NCBI GenBank assembly: GCA_963556495.2
Contig: OY747704.1
Coordinates: 7,991,001-8,055,000 of the forward strand
DNA from: Valencia hispanica
Lineage: Eukaryota > Chordata > Actinopteri > Cyprinodontiformes > Valenciidae
Reading direction: 5' to 3'
Length of the DNA: 64,000 nucleotides
The position numbers were made by a program, and so were the translations under genes. The notes under the pieces are model-generated. The model had not been told where the DNA came from and ran no database searches. It saw only the letters and a program-made list of their open reading frames with translations. The stretch's first letter is position 1. Every line of letters starts with the position of its first letter. Positions 45,401 through 58,194 of the stretch are shown piece after piece.

Positions 45401-46554
45401 GATTATTGTGGACTCTGTCATTATTAGAAACTCCCACCATGCTGTCAGAGAGGAGCTGATATTTATGCTTTTAAAGCATTAATATTGTTTTATATTTGAG
45501 CTAATAAATGGTAGGTCTGAAAGTTTTATCTTATTACATAGTGTCTGTTCTACGTCTATCCAGGACTCGTCTAGATAGCTATGTTTTAACCATCTTGAGA
45601 TGTATTGGAGCCTGTTGGCTAAGAAATAATGATGGAAGTTTGGTAGATCTAGACCTCCTTTTTCTTTGGCCTTCTGCAGTGTTTTTAAGCTGATACGTGG
45701 GGGTTTATCCTTCCAAAGAAATTTAGAGATAGAGGAGTCCAGAGATCTAGACCAGTCTAGTGATGGTTTACGTGGGATCATTGAGAATAAGTAGTTGATT
45801 CTGGGCAAAACCATCATTTTTATTGAAGCAACCCTTCCCATAAGTGATATGGGTAGGGATTTCCATCTAGCAAGATCATCTTCCACTTTTTTTAAAAGTG
45901 GGATGTAGTGTAGCGTTATTAAATCTGCCAGTCTTGGTGAGACATTGATACCTAAATAGGTAATATTCCCTGACTGCAGTTGTGTATTAGTTGGACTCTG
46001 GACAGAACAATTGATTGGAAGAACTGTAGATTTTAACCAATTTATAGAATAATCTGAAACATTTGAGTAAGAGTTTATCAACCCGATTACCTGAGAGAAA
46101 GAGGTCTGTGAATGCTGGAGAAAAAGTAATACATCATCTGCATAACGACTGATTTTATGTTCTATGTCATTGCATTTTATGCCTTTAATATTGCCTAATT
46201 GCTGCAGCTAGTGGTTCAATAAAAATAGCGAACAGGGGGGGAGAGAGAGCACATCCCTGCCTGGTACCTCTCTGAAGATAAAACCTAGATGATGTTTGGT
46301 TATTAGTCCTGATACATGCTGTTGGTGAACTGTATAATATTTTCAACCAGTTTATAAAAGAATTTCCAAAGTCAAATTTATGTAAGGTTACAAATAAGAA
46401 TTTCCAGTTAACTCTATCAAATGCTTTTTCTGCATCTAAAGATAATATATTAGTTTTAATGTTTTTACAGTTAGAAAAATCTATTAAATCTATTAATCTA
46501 CGTGAATTTGTGGATGAATGTCTCCCTTTAATAAAACCAGTTTGATCAGGATGT
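42420..46554 (-). mobile_element. L1 LINE copy 2, 3' part
   Basis: This is the downstream half of a minus-strand L1 split by an L2 insertion. ORF2 text: IHPDQTGFIKGRHSSTNSRR, LDAEKAFDRVNWKFLF (motif A), TRQGCALSPPLFAIF (46619-46185), SRYADDVLLFLQ (motif C, about 46150), the thumb region (46081-45479), 45421-44927 and the C-terminal Cys/His knuckle CLQCTSNIPDTYVHALWFC (about 44880). Several frameshifts. It is followed by about 2.2 kb of GC-rich 3' sequence. Confidence 0.85.
42430..44660 (-). other. GC-rich 3' UTR of L1 copy 2
   Basis: A strongly C-rich (plus) / G-rich (minus) 2.2-kb block between ORF2 and the probable 3' end, unlike the AT-rich flanks. Many overlapping open frames exist only because stop codons are rare in it. 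I see no conserved domain. Treating it as L1 3' UTR is inference from position. Confidence 0.5.
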
Positions 46555-46559
46555 ATTAT
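46555..46559. repeat. Target-site duplication, left of L2
   Basis: ATTAT, repeated at 51403-51407. Removing the L2 and one copy rejoins the L1 reading VTPLI|IHPDQTGF. Confidence 0.75.
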
Positions 46560-46884
46560 GACTGGCTGGTTGCCATCAGCTACCAGCTGATTCGACGGGG
46601 GTAAGCCGTATTGCGTCATTTCCTGTTGTCACTGTTGCGCTCCCTGTAAACTGTTTGGTGTTCAGACTCTCTTGAATTGATCTTATTTTCTCTGTGCTGA
46701 GGCCTTTCTAAGTTATTTTAACACACAAGCACACTAAAACACACGTTTTGTGGTGCTGTACTTTACGTTTTGGGAACCCCTTGTGTTTCACACAGCTTTT
46801 CTTGGGGTGGTTAGGTCTCGCTAGCTCAGTTAGCTTAGCTAACCTGTCTCTAACCCTTCTCTTCTCTCTTGGTCTCTCTGTCAG

Positions 46885-47709
46885 ATGTTTAGTTACTTCC
46901 CTGCCTCCTTTAGTGATAATGGTAACTGTAATAAATGTAATATTTTTGTAGCTTTGGAGGCGAGGGTATCAGAATTAGAAGCACGGCTCCGCGCTGTTGA
47001 AAAACCAGCTGATAGCCGAAGCCCATTAGGCAGCGTGGAGCCAACAAGGATAGAACCCCCTAGCCGTCCTCCGGTAGAGCCCGCGCAGCCGGGACCTCAG
47101 GCTGGCTGGGTGACTGTACGTAGGAAGCATAGTTCTAGGACCCATCCCCCGGGCCACCACCAACCGGTCCGCGTTTCTAACAGATTTTCCCCGCTCAGCG
47201 ACACACCCGCTGAGAAGCCGACCCTGGTAATTGGCAGCTCCATAGTCAGAAACGTGGCATTAGAGACACCATTGACCATAGTCAAATGCTTGCCAGGGGC
47301 CAGAACGGGCGACATCAAATCCTACCTGAAACTGCTGGCTAAAGATAAGCGTAAATACAGTAAGATTGTTATTCACGTTGGCGGTAATGACACCCGGTTA
47401 CGCCAATCGGAGGTCACTAAAATTAGTGTTGCTTCGGTGTGTAAGTTTGCCAAAACAATGTCAGACTCTGTAATCTTTTCTGGTCCCCTGCCTGATCGGA
47501 CCAGTGACGACATGTTTAGCCGCATGCTGTCATTCCATCAATGGTTGTCTGGGTGGTGTCCTGCAAACGATGTGGGCTACATTGATAACTGGAGAACATT
47601 TTGGGGAAAACCTGGTCTGATCCGGAGAGACGGCATCCATCCCACTTTGGATGGAGCAGCTCTTCTTTCTAGGAATATGGCCGAATTTATTAGTCCTCCA
47701 AAACACTGA
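46885..47709 (+). CDS. L2 ORF1 with coiled coil and SGNH esterase domain
   Basis: A 274-aa open frame. Residues about 20-45 form a short coiled coil ([17 protein letters not shown]), then a proline-rich linker. From about residue 110 an SGNH/GDSL hydrolase fold is readable: [11 protein letters not shown] (nucleophile Ser block), [12 protein letters not shown] (G-x-N block) and [11 protein letters not shown] (Asp-x-x-His block). Esterase-containing ORF1 proteins are known in the L2/CR1 group and act in the retrotransposon RNP. All catalytic blocks are present and no stop interrupts the frame, unlike ORF2. Confidence 0.85.
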   Translation: MFSYFPASFSDNGNCNKCNIFVALEARVSELEARLRAVEKPADSRSPLGSVEPTRIEPPSRPPVEPAQPGPQAGWVTVRRKHSSRTHPPGHHQPVRVSNRFSPLSDTPAEKPTLVIGSSIVRNVALETPLTIVKCLPGARTGDIKSYLKLLAKDKRKYSKIVIHVGGNDTRLRQSEVTKISVASVCKFAKTMSDSVIFSGPLPDRTSDDMFSRMLSFHQWLSGWCPANDVGYIDNWRTFWGKPGLIRRDGIHPTLDGAALLSRNMAEFISPPKH

Positions 47710-47802
47710 CAACCCAGGGTCCAGACCAGGAAGCAGAGTCGTAGTTTAACCCACCTCTCTGCTGCTTCTGTACTGTTACCCCCCCATTACCCTATAGAAA
47801 CA

Positions 47803-50800
47803 GTGTCTTGCCCACGGCCAAAATTAAATGGATTTAAACTTAAGCCAACAAAAGCAAATTATGGAAATCTCATAAAAATAAATACAACTTTGACTGAACA
47901 GAAAAATAAATCTATTAAATGTGGTTTATTAAACATAAGATCTCTCTCCTCAAAGACTTTGTTAGTAATTGACTTGATTTGTGATAATCACATTGATTTC
48001 CTTTGTCTCACAGAAACCTGGTTGCAGCAGGAGGATTATGTCAGTATAAATGAGTCAACTCCTTCCAGTCATTTAAATTTTCACATTCCTAGAAATACTG
48101 GGCGAAGAGGAGGAGTTGCAACCATTTTTCGTTCTGATTTACTAATTAGTCCCAGACCAATTGATAGCTACAGTTCTTTTGAACATCTAACCCTTAATTT
48201 TCCTCATCCAAATTGCAAAACATTAAGACCATTTTTGTTTGTGGTTTTGTATCGTCCACCAGGCCTTTACTCTCAATTCTTGGATCAGATCTCACATTTT
48301 TTATCTGATTTAGTATTAAATACTGATAGGGTTATTATAGTGGGGGACTTTAATATTCATGTGGATACTGAAAGTGATAGCCTAAATGCAGCCTTTAGTG
48401 CTATTTTAGACTCAATTGGCTTTACTCAAAAAGTACAGGGATCGACCCACTCGGGCAAACACACTTTGGACCTTGTACTGACATACGATATTGAGTGTGA
48501 GGAAATAACAGTCCACCCACATAACCCGGTCCTGTCTGACCACTTCTTAATAACTTTTGAATTTACTTTAACTGACCATCTTAAATCTGAAAGAAAATTT
48601 CCTTATAGTAGAGCTTTATCAGACAATGCTGTAACAATTTTTTAATAATCTGTTCCATTCTTACTTTCCTTAATGTCTCAGGGTAACACAGTGGATGGCA
48701 GCAATTCTATCTCTAACCCTTCAGAAATTGATGATCTGGTTCACAGCGTTACGTCCTCATTGCGTTTGGCATTAGATATTGTAGCCCCCTTAAAAAAGAA
48801 AGTGGCTAGCCATAGGAGGCTGACTCCTTGGTTCAACGCAGAGTTGCGTACTTTAAAGCAGAATACTAGGAAGTTGGAGAGAAAATGGCGCTCTACACAC
48901 CTAGAGGATTCCTATTTAACCTGGAATAACAGTCTATTGCTGTATAAAAAGACCCTTCGACAAGATAGAACAGCATATTATTCATAATTAATAGAGGCGA
49001 ATAAAAACAATCCTAGGTTTCTTTTTAGTACAGTTGCCAAACTTACACAAAGTCATAGCTCTGTTGAGCCAACTATTCCCCCAGCTCTTAGCAGTGATGA
49101 TTTTATGGGATTCTTCATAAATAAAATTAATTCTATTAAAAATAAAATCATTGGCATCCTCCCAAAAACGATTACTTCTTCCTCAGTAAATGAGGCAGTA
49201 TCGGAAAGAACTGTAGAACCTCAGTTGTGATTAGGCTGTTTTGATTCAGTCGAGCTTTCGGAATTATAAAAAATATTAGCCTCATCTAAACCTTCAACTT
49301 GTATGTTGGACCCAATTCCAACCAAATAATTTAAAGAAGTGTTCCATTTGGTTCCTGGCCCCATTTTGGATATGATGAATCTATCCTTAGTAAACGGATC
49401 CGTACCACAGGAATTTAAAATAGCTGTAATTAAACCTTTACTCAAGAAAGCTTCCCTTGATCAAGATGACTTAGTGAATTACAGACCTATATCTAACCTT
49501 CCTTTCTTATCCAAAGTCCTTGAGAAAATTGTTGCTAATCAAGTCTGTGAGCATCTAAACAGTAACGAGCTGTTTGAAGAGTTTCAGTCAGGTTTTAGAG
49601 CTCATCATAGCACTGAAAAAGCACTGGTGAAGGTTACTAATGATATTCTCATGGCCTCAGATAATGGACTTGTGTCTGTTCTGGTTTTGTTAGATCTCAG
49701 TGCTGCTTTTGACACAGTCGATCATAATATTCTCTTAGAAAGGCTTGAACATGTTGCAGGGATCAAAGGAACAGCACTAGGCTGGTTTAAATCATATTTG
49801 TCTGATAGATTCCAGTTTGTTCATTCTAAATGATCAATCTTCTTCACTCTCAAGGGTTACTTGTGGAGTTCCACAGGGTTCTGTGCTTGGACCAATTCTG
49901 TTCACCATATATATGCTCCCAATTGGTAGAATCATTAGACAGCATGGGATAAATTTCCACAGCTATGCATTTGATACACAACTATATTTATCCATAAATC
50001 CTGATGAACCCAGTCAGTTAGGTAGATTACAGGCATGTCTGGAAGACATAAAAACATGGATGACCCTAAACTTTTTGCTTTTAAATTCTGACAAAACAGA
50101 AGTTGCTGTCTTTGGACCAGAAGTTCTTAAACAGAAACTGATTAGTCAATCACTTCATCTGGGTGGCATTAAATTGGCCCCCAGTAATAACGTAAAGAAC
50201 CTCTGCGTTATTTTTGACCGAGACTTGACATTTAAATCCCATATTAAACAGGTTTCTAGGATTTCTTTCTTTCACCTCCGGAATATTGCTAAAATTAGAA
50301 ACATCCTGTCCAGGAGTGATGCTGAGAAACTAGTCCATGCATTTGTTACCTTAAGGCTGGACTACTGTAATTCTTTACTATCAGGTAGTCTTCAAAATGC
50401 CAATAAAAGCCTTCAGTTGATCCAAAATGCGGCAGCAAGAGTTCTGATGAATATTAAAAAGAGAGATCACATTTCTCCTGTTTTAGCTTCCCTTCATTGG
50501 CTCCCTGTTAAATCCAGAATAGAATTTAAGATCCTTCCTCTTACATACAAAGCCCTTAATAATCAAGCTCCATCATACATCAGAGATCTAATTGTTCCTT
50601 ATGTTCCTAACAGAGCCCTTCGCTCTCAGACTGCAGGTTTACTTGTAGTTCCTAGGATTTCTAAAAGTAGAACGGGAGGCAGATCTTTTTATTATCAGGC
50701 TCCTCTCCTGTGGAACCAGCTCCCAGCTTTAGTCCGTGAGTCAGACACTCTGTTTACTTTTAAGGCCAGGCTTAAAACTTTCCTTTTTGATAAAGCTTAT

Positions 50801-50806
50801 AGTTAG
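47803..50806 (+). pseudogene. L2 ORF2 (endonuclease and reverse transcriptase), degraded
   Basis: Endonuclease 47803-48645: [32 protein letters not shown] and [12 protein letters not shown], with metal-binding and catalytic residues present. After a stop or frame change at a T run (48640) comes 48673-48987, then an in-frame TAA. Three more stops lie at about 49228, 49267 and 49327. Reverse transcriptase resumes at 49339: NYRPISNLPF, DLSAAFDTVDHNIL (motif A), a frameshift at about 49825, GVPQGSVLGPILF and motif C as YAFDTQLY, where the family has YADD. The C-terminus ends ..FKARLKTFLFDKAYS, TAG 50806. Start codon uncertain. Confidence 0.9.
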
Positions 50807-51402
50807 AGTGGCTTAGGTCATCCTGAGCTATCTCTGTAGTTATGCTGCTATAGGCTTAGACTGCTGGAGGACAGACTTACCAATTTTCTTATCTCTGCTA
50901 CTTCCTTTTCTCCTACGAGTCTCCAGTTGTATTACAGTACATTCTGTTATTTCGACTGTTAACTTTGTTTTCTCTCAGTGTTTTTCTCTCCATAGAAGAT
51001 TATATCAGATCTTCTGTTCCTTCTGTGTTTCTGCTCTGTCTTCTCAAACCCCCAGACGGTCGTGGCAGATGGCCGCTCCTACTGAGCCTGGTTCTGTTGG
51101 AGGTTTCTTCCTGTTAAAGGGGAGATTTTCCTCTCCACCGTCGCTACATGCTTGCTCAGTATGAGGGATTGCTGAAGGATTGCTGTGGTTGGAAAGTCTG
51201 CATCAACGGGGCCCAACCTCACGCCAATGACTGACGCAATCTGCTGGGATTCCTTAAATAGGAAACTTTTTAACTGATTGGAATGTTTGTATAAATGTAT
51301 TGAAATGACTTCTTGCTAAGTGCCTTGAGATGACATCTGAGATGACATCTGTTGTGAATTGGCGCTATATAAATAAACTGAATTGAATTGAAATTGAATT
51401 GA

Positions 51403-51407
51403 ATTAT
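51403..51407. repeat. Target-site duplication, right of L2
   Basis: ATTAT, identical to 46555-46559. Confidence 0.75.
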
Positions 51408-52725
51408 AAGAGGGGTTACTTTCTCTATCCTTTTTGCAAGGGCTTTGCAGATTATTTTAAGATCAACATTAATGAGACATTGGGACAATATGGGACAATA
51501 GCTGGTAGGAAACAAAGGGTCTTTACCTGATTTTAGTAGAAGACTAATGTAGGCAGAATTCATATTTGGTGGGAGTCGGCCATTTTCCTTGGTTTCCTGC
51601 AGCATTCTGTGGAATGTTGGTGCCAGAATATTCCAGAATTCTTTATAGAACTCTGCTGGAAATCCACCTGGGCCTGGAGCCTTTTTATTGGGCATGCCTT
51701 GGAGGGCCTCCTGGAGTTCAGCTGCTGTTAGTGGTGAATCCAGGGCCATCGCTTGACTTTCAGATAATTTAGGTAGTGTTATGTTATCAAAAAAATTTTC
51801 AATTTCATGATCCGATGGATTTATCTCTGATGAGTATAAAGCCTTGTAAAATTCTTTAAATCTGTTGTTTATTCTTCCAGGATCATATACTGTATTCCCA
51901 GTCTGATCTTTAATAGCAGATATAGTTGCTTTTTCTTTATTAATTTTAAGCTGGTTAGCCAAGAATCTACCTGATTTATTACCTTGTTCAAAGTTTTCTA
52001 TCCTAAGTCTTTAAATTAAGAACTGGGTCTGTTTATTAATAATTTGATTTAATTCTAGCTTTGCTTTACGGATTTTGCCTAGTCTCTTCTCATCTAGAGA
52101 AGCTTCTAATGAATTAATAGTTTCTTCTAGTTCCTGAATACGTTTGTTTTTCCATTTTCTTTTTATTTGATGAGAATGAGATTATTTTACCTCTAATCAC
52201 AGCTTTTCCTGCCTCCCAAAGAATGGATGGCGACGTACCAGGGAGGTCGTTATATTCCAAATATGAGGCCCACTCTTTTTCGAAATATTAAATAAATTAT
52301 TTATCTTAAGTAAGGATATATTAAATCTCCAATTTTTGCTTTGAGGTGTTTCTGTTTTATTTACTAAAGTTAGAGAAACAGGAGCATGATCGCTAACAGC
52401 TATAGGGTGTATCTCAGTGTCTGATATGTCAGTCAACAGTGAGCTGCTGACTAACAAATAATCCAGTCGAGAATATGAATGGTGGACATTTGAGAAGAAA
52501 GTATATTTTTTGTCATTGGGGTGAAGAGATCGCCATGCATCACAAAGTCCATAATCGCTCATGTACTGTTTGACTATATCTATAGATTTCCAGCTGCGCT
52601 GAGTCCCTGCTGTGCTGAGCCTGTCTATTTCTTCATTTAAACCAAAGTTGAGGTCGCCCCCAAGACGACACTGAATCCACCGTCCGAGATTTTCTCCAAC
52701 ATCAGTTAAAGCTCCCAAGCGACAC
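51408..52725 (-). mobile_element. L1 LINE copy 2, 5' part (truncated in endonuclease)
   Basis: 52718-52197 holds the second half of the endonuclease (LGGDLNFGLNEEIDR.., SRLDYLLVS, VSDHAPVSLTL). 51962-51408 holds the start of the RT (KKAPGPGGFPAEFYKEF and KIICKALAKRIEKVTPLI), continuing across the L2 into 46554. Nothing of ORF1 or the endonuclease N-terminus is upstream, so the copy is 5'-truncated at about 52725. Confidence 0.85.
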
Positions 52726-53960
52726 GGTAAAAAACATCACTTTTCAAAAGTGAAATTTGTTTGTAAGATCCTTGGTAGACACTGGGCTGAGCTCAGATGA
52801 GTTAGGTACGTAAGGAAAACGCCATCAGGAGAACCGTCTGCCCCGACAGCAGCAGGTCCACTACAGCAGCCAGGGCACCGACACAGGGCACCCAGAGGAA
52901 GGAGGGTTATTACATTTAAATAATTGACCCCAGGAAGATTAGTAACAACTCTGGTGGAAACCATCTCTTTCAATTTTCACGGTCCTTTTCGGAGGGAATT
53001 CAAAAAAACTTTGTCAGGCCCCAAACAATCTGTAAAACTGACAACACAGAAAAAACAAACCATCTGCTTTGCTAAATCCTCCCCCAAACATGGAAAACAA
53101 TCGAATCATAGGTAAAATATCCTGTTTCTTGCCACACAATCCAGTGATGCTATGCAAGAACACATAAACATTGATGTAGGCTATTGATATTAAAAGCACA
53201 CCAAATTAGATTCTGCGTAAATGGTGACAAAGGGCATTTTCAAGGCGGTTCAAGAAAGTGAACATTTTTCTTTAATAATTTTAACATTGGGGGGGTTGTT
53301 GATTCCTTTTAATATATGTATACATGTGTATGTATATATGTATTTTAGGACATTATCATCTATTTGCACTTTTAAGATAATCTAAAAATCCATATAAAAT
53401 ACAAGGTAAACTGATATGTTTATGCAAGTTGTCAAATATTGTGTGAAGAAGAGAGCGAGAGAGACGTTTCTGACATAGATTAGAATAAGGACTGTTGACT
53501 GTCCAGTTTCAGAGCTACCAGAGAATTCCTGATGGCCCGTTTTCACCCAGACTAATTCTACAGATCCTGTTGTTGCCTAAAGTAGCAGCTGTGTCAATGT
53601 TAGAAACCCAAAAGGAATAAAACAAACAGGATTTGTGAATCTGAGCGAACAAATAAGATTCACAAATATGAGTAAATCTGTGAGACCACAAAGACAAGAT
53701 TTTAGTTAAGATGCAACTTTCTTATGTCATTATTTGCTGTTTACCTTCATTTAGAATCGGTTTCCATTGATGTGTGGTTGGTTTTGGGCTTGTTTAAAAG
53801 AATATCATAGTGAGAGGCAGAAAGTGGTCACAGCTGTCCTAGTATAGGAAAATAAATTGTTCTAACAACTACACAGAATAGGGCGGACTCCTTTCATCTA
53901 CAGCCACACTAATTTCTAACAAGAACACAAAAGGAAACTTTTAGAAAAGATGTTTTTGAC
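52726..53960. other. Unassigned interval
   Basis: About 1.2 kb. A GC-richer stretch (52790-52900) has no convincing exon, and the remainder is AT-rich. No feature supported. Confidence 0.35.
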
Positions 53961-53964
53961 ACTA

Positions 53965-54118
53965 GTAGTCTGTAACAGTAACTACACAGGAAATGGCCTG
54001 AGCGAGAGGGGTAAGACAGGCAGCAAAGTTCCCACGGTCAGGAATCAAACCCAAGCCAGCAGCAACGAGGAATATTAGCCTTTGTAAGTGGGGCGATCTC
54101 TCAACAACACCCCTTAAG
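53965..54118 (-). mobile_element. tRNA-derived SINE
   Basis: On the minus strand: GGTGTTGTTGAGAGATCGCCCCACTTAC.., GCTGGCTTGGGTTTGATTCCTGACC (box-B-like GGTTTGATTCC), then TTTGCTGCCTGTCTTACCCCTCTCGC and TTTCCTGTGTAGTTACTG. Same family as the copies at 11508 and 40595, with a better preserved head. Confidence 0.7.
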
Positions 54119-55780
54119 GCTGTTTGTGACAAGGAGATGAGAGGATGTTTGTGTGGGCTGTTTAATACCAAGAAAGATAACTATGGTAAGGAGAAAAAAA
54201 TCAAAACGTGGAAATGAAATTCAATTTGGTTTTGGGAGAAATGGGAGAATCCTTTAGTGAGTGGTGTAGCCACTAGGTCACTGTAAGATAAAGATGGGCT
54301 ATAAAGAATGGCTCTTTGTGGATTACCAAATGTTTCAGGTTCAGCACTGCACATTTTCCACACTACATTTATTCAGTAGTTATTTGCATTTTTATGGGCT
54401 ATTCACATGGTCCAAGTAAACAAACTAGACCTTTATCCACTTGTTTGATAAAGAGTCTTTGTTCGGACAGAATACTGTATTAGAAAAGCTAAGAAATTAA
54501 AATTGCTGAATCGTTGGGGCTGTCATATGCAAATACTATGTGTAAACTCTGTTAGTGTTGCAAGTCCAGTTTATTTTTTTAATTACTGTATGAACATTCC
54601 TAAAAAGGAGACATAAAGAGAGAAAGATCCCAACAATGGCCACATTATTGCCCTGTCCTGGATGAGCAGTCCAACCTGCGAGCAGAAAGTTTGATTCCAC
54701 CTTAACCCTTCCTCGTCACGCTGATGCCATAACACTGATGTATTGATATGAGGTACTTAACTTCGAGTTTTCTATGTAGCAGCGTATAAATGTGTGCGTG
54801 CTGCAAGTGTGGCTGTTGTATTTAACTGCATACAGTGGTTTTTATGGCAAGATGAGCAATATAAAATGTATCCATTTCCAGTCTCTCCTGTTTTAATGCA
54901 TCCGTCCAGTATCAACCTGAATGAAGTTAGTTTTAGTTTCTACATTTTCTATTTTCCTCTTTCCAAACCACTGAGTTTGTTACTGTAATCAAAATCTAAA
55001 AATCTTAAGCAAATGTCATAAAACTGACCAGTGAAGCTTTGAGGTTTATTAATGAACTGTACAAAGGCTACATTTGTGGAGGCACAGTTGGCATTCTAAA
55101 GACAAATGGAGCCCAAAACTCAACCCAGAGCCTCAATACCAGCAGCAAAGACTTGTGATCCTGATTATTTCTGGTCAAAAACTTTAATAAGTCCAGCAAA
55201 CAGGGGAACGCCAAGAAATCTTTAATCAGTGAATAGAGTACTTATCTTCTAACAATTATGAAAAAATTATTTTATTGACAAACATTCCGAAATCTAATTT
55301 CTAACAACCACCTCAAGAATTACAGTTTCTTCCTCAAGGTAGCTTGGAATAAACCTAGGAACCATTGTTCTAGTTAACAAGAATGCTGTAACTTCTTCCC
55401 TTCAAGTTTTAATAAATGTTATTAATCAATCACAGAAAACATTAATGATGGAGTGTTACTGAATGATCGGTTTTAAAAATTACTACTTGATTTAGTGAAA
55501 TTTTGAGCAAGAAAATTCTGGATACAGACACCAGATTTATTTTGCACAATTTTCATTCTATATAACTGAGAAAAAGTAATAAACAAAAAAGGTGTAACAA
55601 TTATGGTACGAGTTATGCATAATATTATGTCAGGTTCTCGAAAATTATTACTTTCAAGTCATGTCAGTCGAACTATGAATCAATGTAGGAAACTAAACTA
55701 AGCTCTTTGCATCAATAGCATCACATGAAACCATGTCTTGGAATTTCTAGCTCCAAGAGAGTTGTGAACAGGAACAACAA
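54119..55780. other. Unassigned AT-rich interval downstream of SUB1
   Basis: No supported gene. It is intergenic on current evidence. Confidence 0.4.
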
Positions 55781-55802
55781 CAAATTAAGCTAGTGCAATG
55801 TT

Positions 55803-55808
55803 TTTATT
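55803..55808 (-). terminator. SUB1: Probable SUB1 poly-A signal
   Basis: AATAAA on the minus strand, about 250 nt past the SUB1 stop codon. It is the nearest canonical hexamer downstream. Cleavage would fall at about 55780-55790. Confidence 0.5.
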
Positions 55809-56054
55809 AATCAATACAAAAACATGACTGTATTCACTGTATTGGTGCACTACACCCACCAAGTGTAATGACCATCCACCTACTCCTCCACCCACAGCCG
55901 ACAAGAACAGCTCAAAATAACTTTCACACACGAAGTCAAGGTTTGCACATAACTAAACCTAAAAGCTACAAATTAGGAAAGAAATCCAAAGGTTTTACAA
56001 AACTACCTCACAAACATGCCCAATTAGTTCAACAGGTAAAGTTTGAAGGAATGC

Positions 56055-58008
56055 TTATAAACTCTTAACTGCGTCATCAATTTCTGAAATCTGTTCTTTC
56101 AGCTGGTTCCATTGTTCAGGATTCAGAGAGATGCCTAAAAGACAAAAAACAAGAGTAACCATGGGTGCAGAGCAATACAAACATCCAACAGAAATCATTT
56201 ATTTGGAACATAACAGAAGTTTACTGCTGGAATTACCTTTCTTCCCGGGCTTCATCTCCCCATCCTGGTTCATCCAGTATTCCCTGATGTCAATCAGGAC
56301 TTTGCCCTTGAAGTCTCGAACGCTGACGTATCTCATCTTACCGATCTGCAAGAACGCGGATAGAGTCAAAACTGCTTCAGAACTTTGACCCATTTCCCCC
56401 CTTTTTAAATCCGGGATCTACGGAGAAGATAAGATCTAAGCGACCATTTCAAGTTCTGTCTGAGCAGTTTGTTAACATGTTGGAGCCCAGAGTCAGCGTT
56501 GTGTGGAATTATTAGGAAACATCAAAAGCCAGAGAGTTAAGACACAGCAGGTGTCAACTATCCTCCTGACCATCCATCTGGCAAATGTTTGCTCTCTTTT
56601 GTTGACCTGCCAGAAAGAATTTGGACTGAACCTTTTCAGGAAAATATCCGTGGCTTTCAACTATGCATGGCAAATATTTAGCTCCATGACCCATCCATTA
56701 AAACAGGGATGCCTGATTCTGGGTTCAATTTATTTGAAGTTTATATAGCTAACAGAGCAACAGCAATCCATCATCTTCCCCTGTTCAGGGTGTTATCCTC
56801 ACTCTGTTTATTTACATTTTCCCTTTGGTCTATTTTAGGTATTAGTGTGAACTGATGGCCAAGACTTTTGATTATTTTTCATGAACTCATTAACAACACA
56901 AATGACCAACATACAGAAAAGTTTAAAGTGTCTCAGTAGGTATAAAATCCTAACTGCCATGCTATAATAAAATGTGTTCAGTTCACTGCCCACTATGGAC
57001 TTCCTACTTCCTTTTTGGCCTACATAGCTTTCAATTAATCTCATTGGAACTGAAAGTAGTGTAATATGAGAACCAACTCCCTCATGCATCAGCACACAGG
57101 AATCAGCATACTTGTCAGAATGAGTATGGCAGCTACTGCCTGTGGCCTCTCTTAACATGCTGCAGTCAGTCTTATAACCTTTCAATTTTACACTTATAGC
57201 ACAAATGACCACTTGCTCTGTCACGCGCAGCGTGCTGTCAACGACGGACAATTATATACAGTATATAAGAAAAATCTTTAGAAGAGTAAGAGGCTTAATT
57301 TAAGAGGCTTTTATTTATTTTATTGTTGTATCACTGCTTGTTATAATTTGTGAGTTTTTATATTGCTGTATTTATTGTCAGCTTCGGCTGTTTTAAGTGC
57401 TTTATAAATAAAGTTGGCTTGGCTTAATACATCCCTCAATACCCTGATCTACTATGTCAGTGCAACAGTCTGTGGTTTCAGTGTCCACTGTCTTCATTAT
57501 TATAAGATAATATTTTTGTCGTGTAATTTGTGACGTTAGCACGGATTACCTGGAACATGTTGTCGTCGCCATTGCCACTGCCTTTGGAGGAGCCACCAGG
57601 TTTTGAGCTCTCTCCACTTTTTGCTTTTTTTGCTGGTTTTTCTGGCGCACTTGGCTTCTTTCTTTTTGCCTAGGAGCAGATGTGAACTGTCACAGAATGC
57701 TGCAACTACACAGACGTTGTTTTAGACTCATGGATTAACTTGTACACATAGGTCGAGACAAGGCTTGCCTAAGAAAAAGATTAGGATTATTAAAAAGAGT
57801 TCAGATGAACAGAAACTACAAAAACACATTTCTACATCTATCTGTTCCAGCTCATGGAGCTGTGCACAGACATCAACTACACATTATGAACATATTTTAA
57901 CAGACAGGTTAGCTAATATGTTTTTAGTTAGGATCAAACCTTAGTCTCTACTTCACTGTCGGAGTCACTTCCAGATGTGGACGACAGGACTTCCTTTGAT
58001 TTGGGCAT
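56055..58008 (-). CDS. SUB1: SUB1/PC4, RNA polymerase II coactivator p15
   Basis: Four coding exons: 58008-57940, 57669-57550, 56345-56237 and 56134-56055. All have GT/AG junctions and together encode 125 aa; the human protein has 127. Exon 1c gives the Ser-rich acidic N-terminus [20 protein letters not shown]. The next exon is Lys-rich ([17 protein letters not shown]) and ends DDNMFQ. The last two give the ssDNA-binding domain ([44 protein letters not shown], ending IDDAVKSL). The Gly codon before ISL is split by the last intron. The product binds single-stranded DNA as a dimer in the nucleus, bridges activators to the transcription machinery and aids DNA repair; N-terminal phosphorylation controls it. 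ATG 58006-58008 lies a few bases after its exon acceptor, so exon 1 is non-coding. No defect is visible. Confidence 0.97.
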
Positions 58009-58194
58009 TCTGCTGAAACAATGATCAAAGTTCAGATCTGCTGTACAAGACGAACACAATTCAAATAGGATCGACACAATAAACGTGTCTATTACTGTGT
58101 AATCATAAGATAACTTTGTAAAATATGGTAACATCAGTGGATTACAGTGGCGGTGGTGAGTCTGAAACTACTGTGACCGTGGTGTCACAGTAGT

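Larger units (their letters stand above)
46560..51402 (+). mobile_element. Full-length L2 LINE nested in L1
   Basis: The 4.84-kb element has a 5' UTR (46560-46884), ORF1, ORF2 and a 3' UTR ending GGCGCTATATAAATAAACTGAATTGAATTGAA.. with GAATT repeats. ATTAT flanks both sides. It interrupts the reverse-transcriptase region of the minus-strand L1, so it is younger. Fragments of the same family occur at 8154, 10862 and 23690. Confidence 0.9.
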
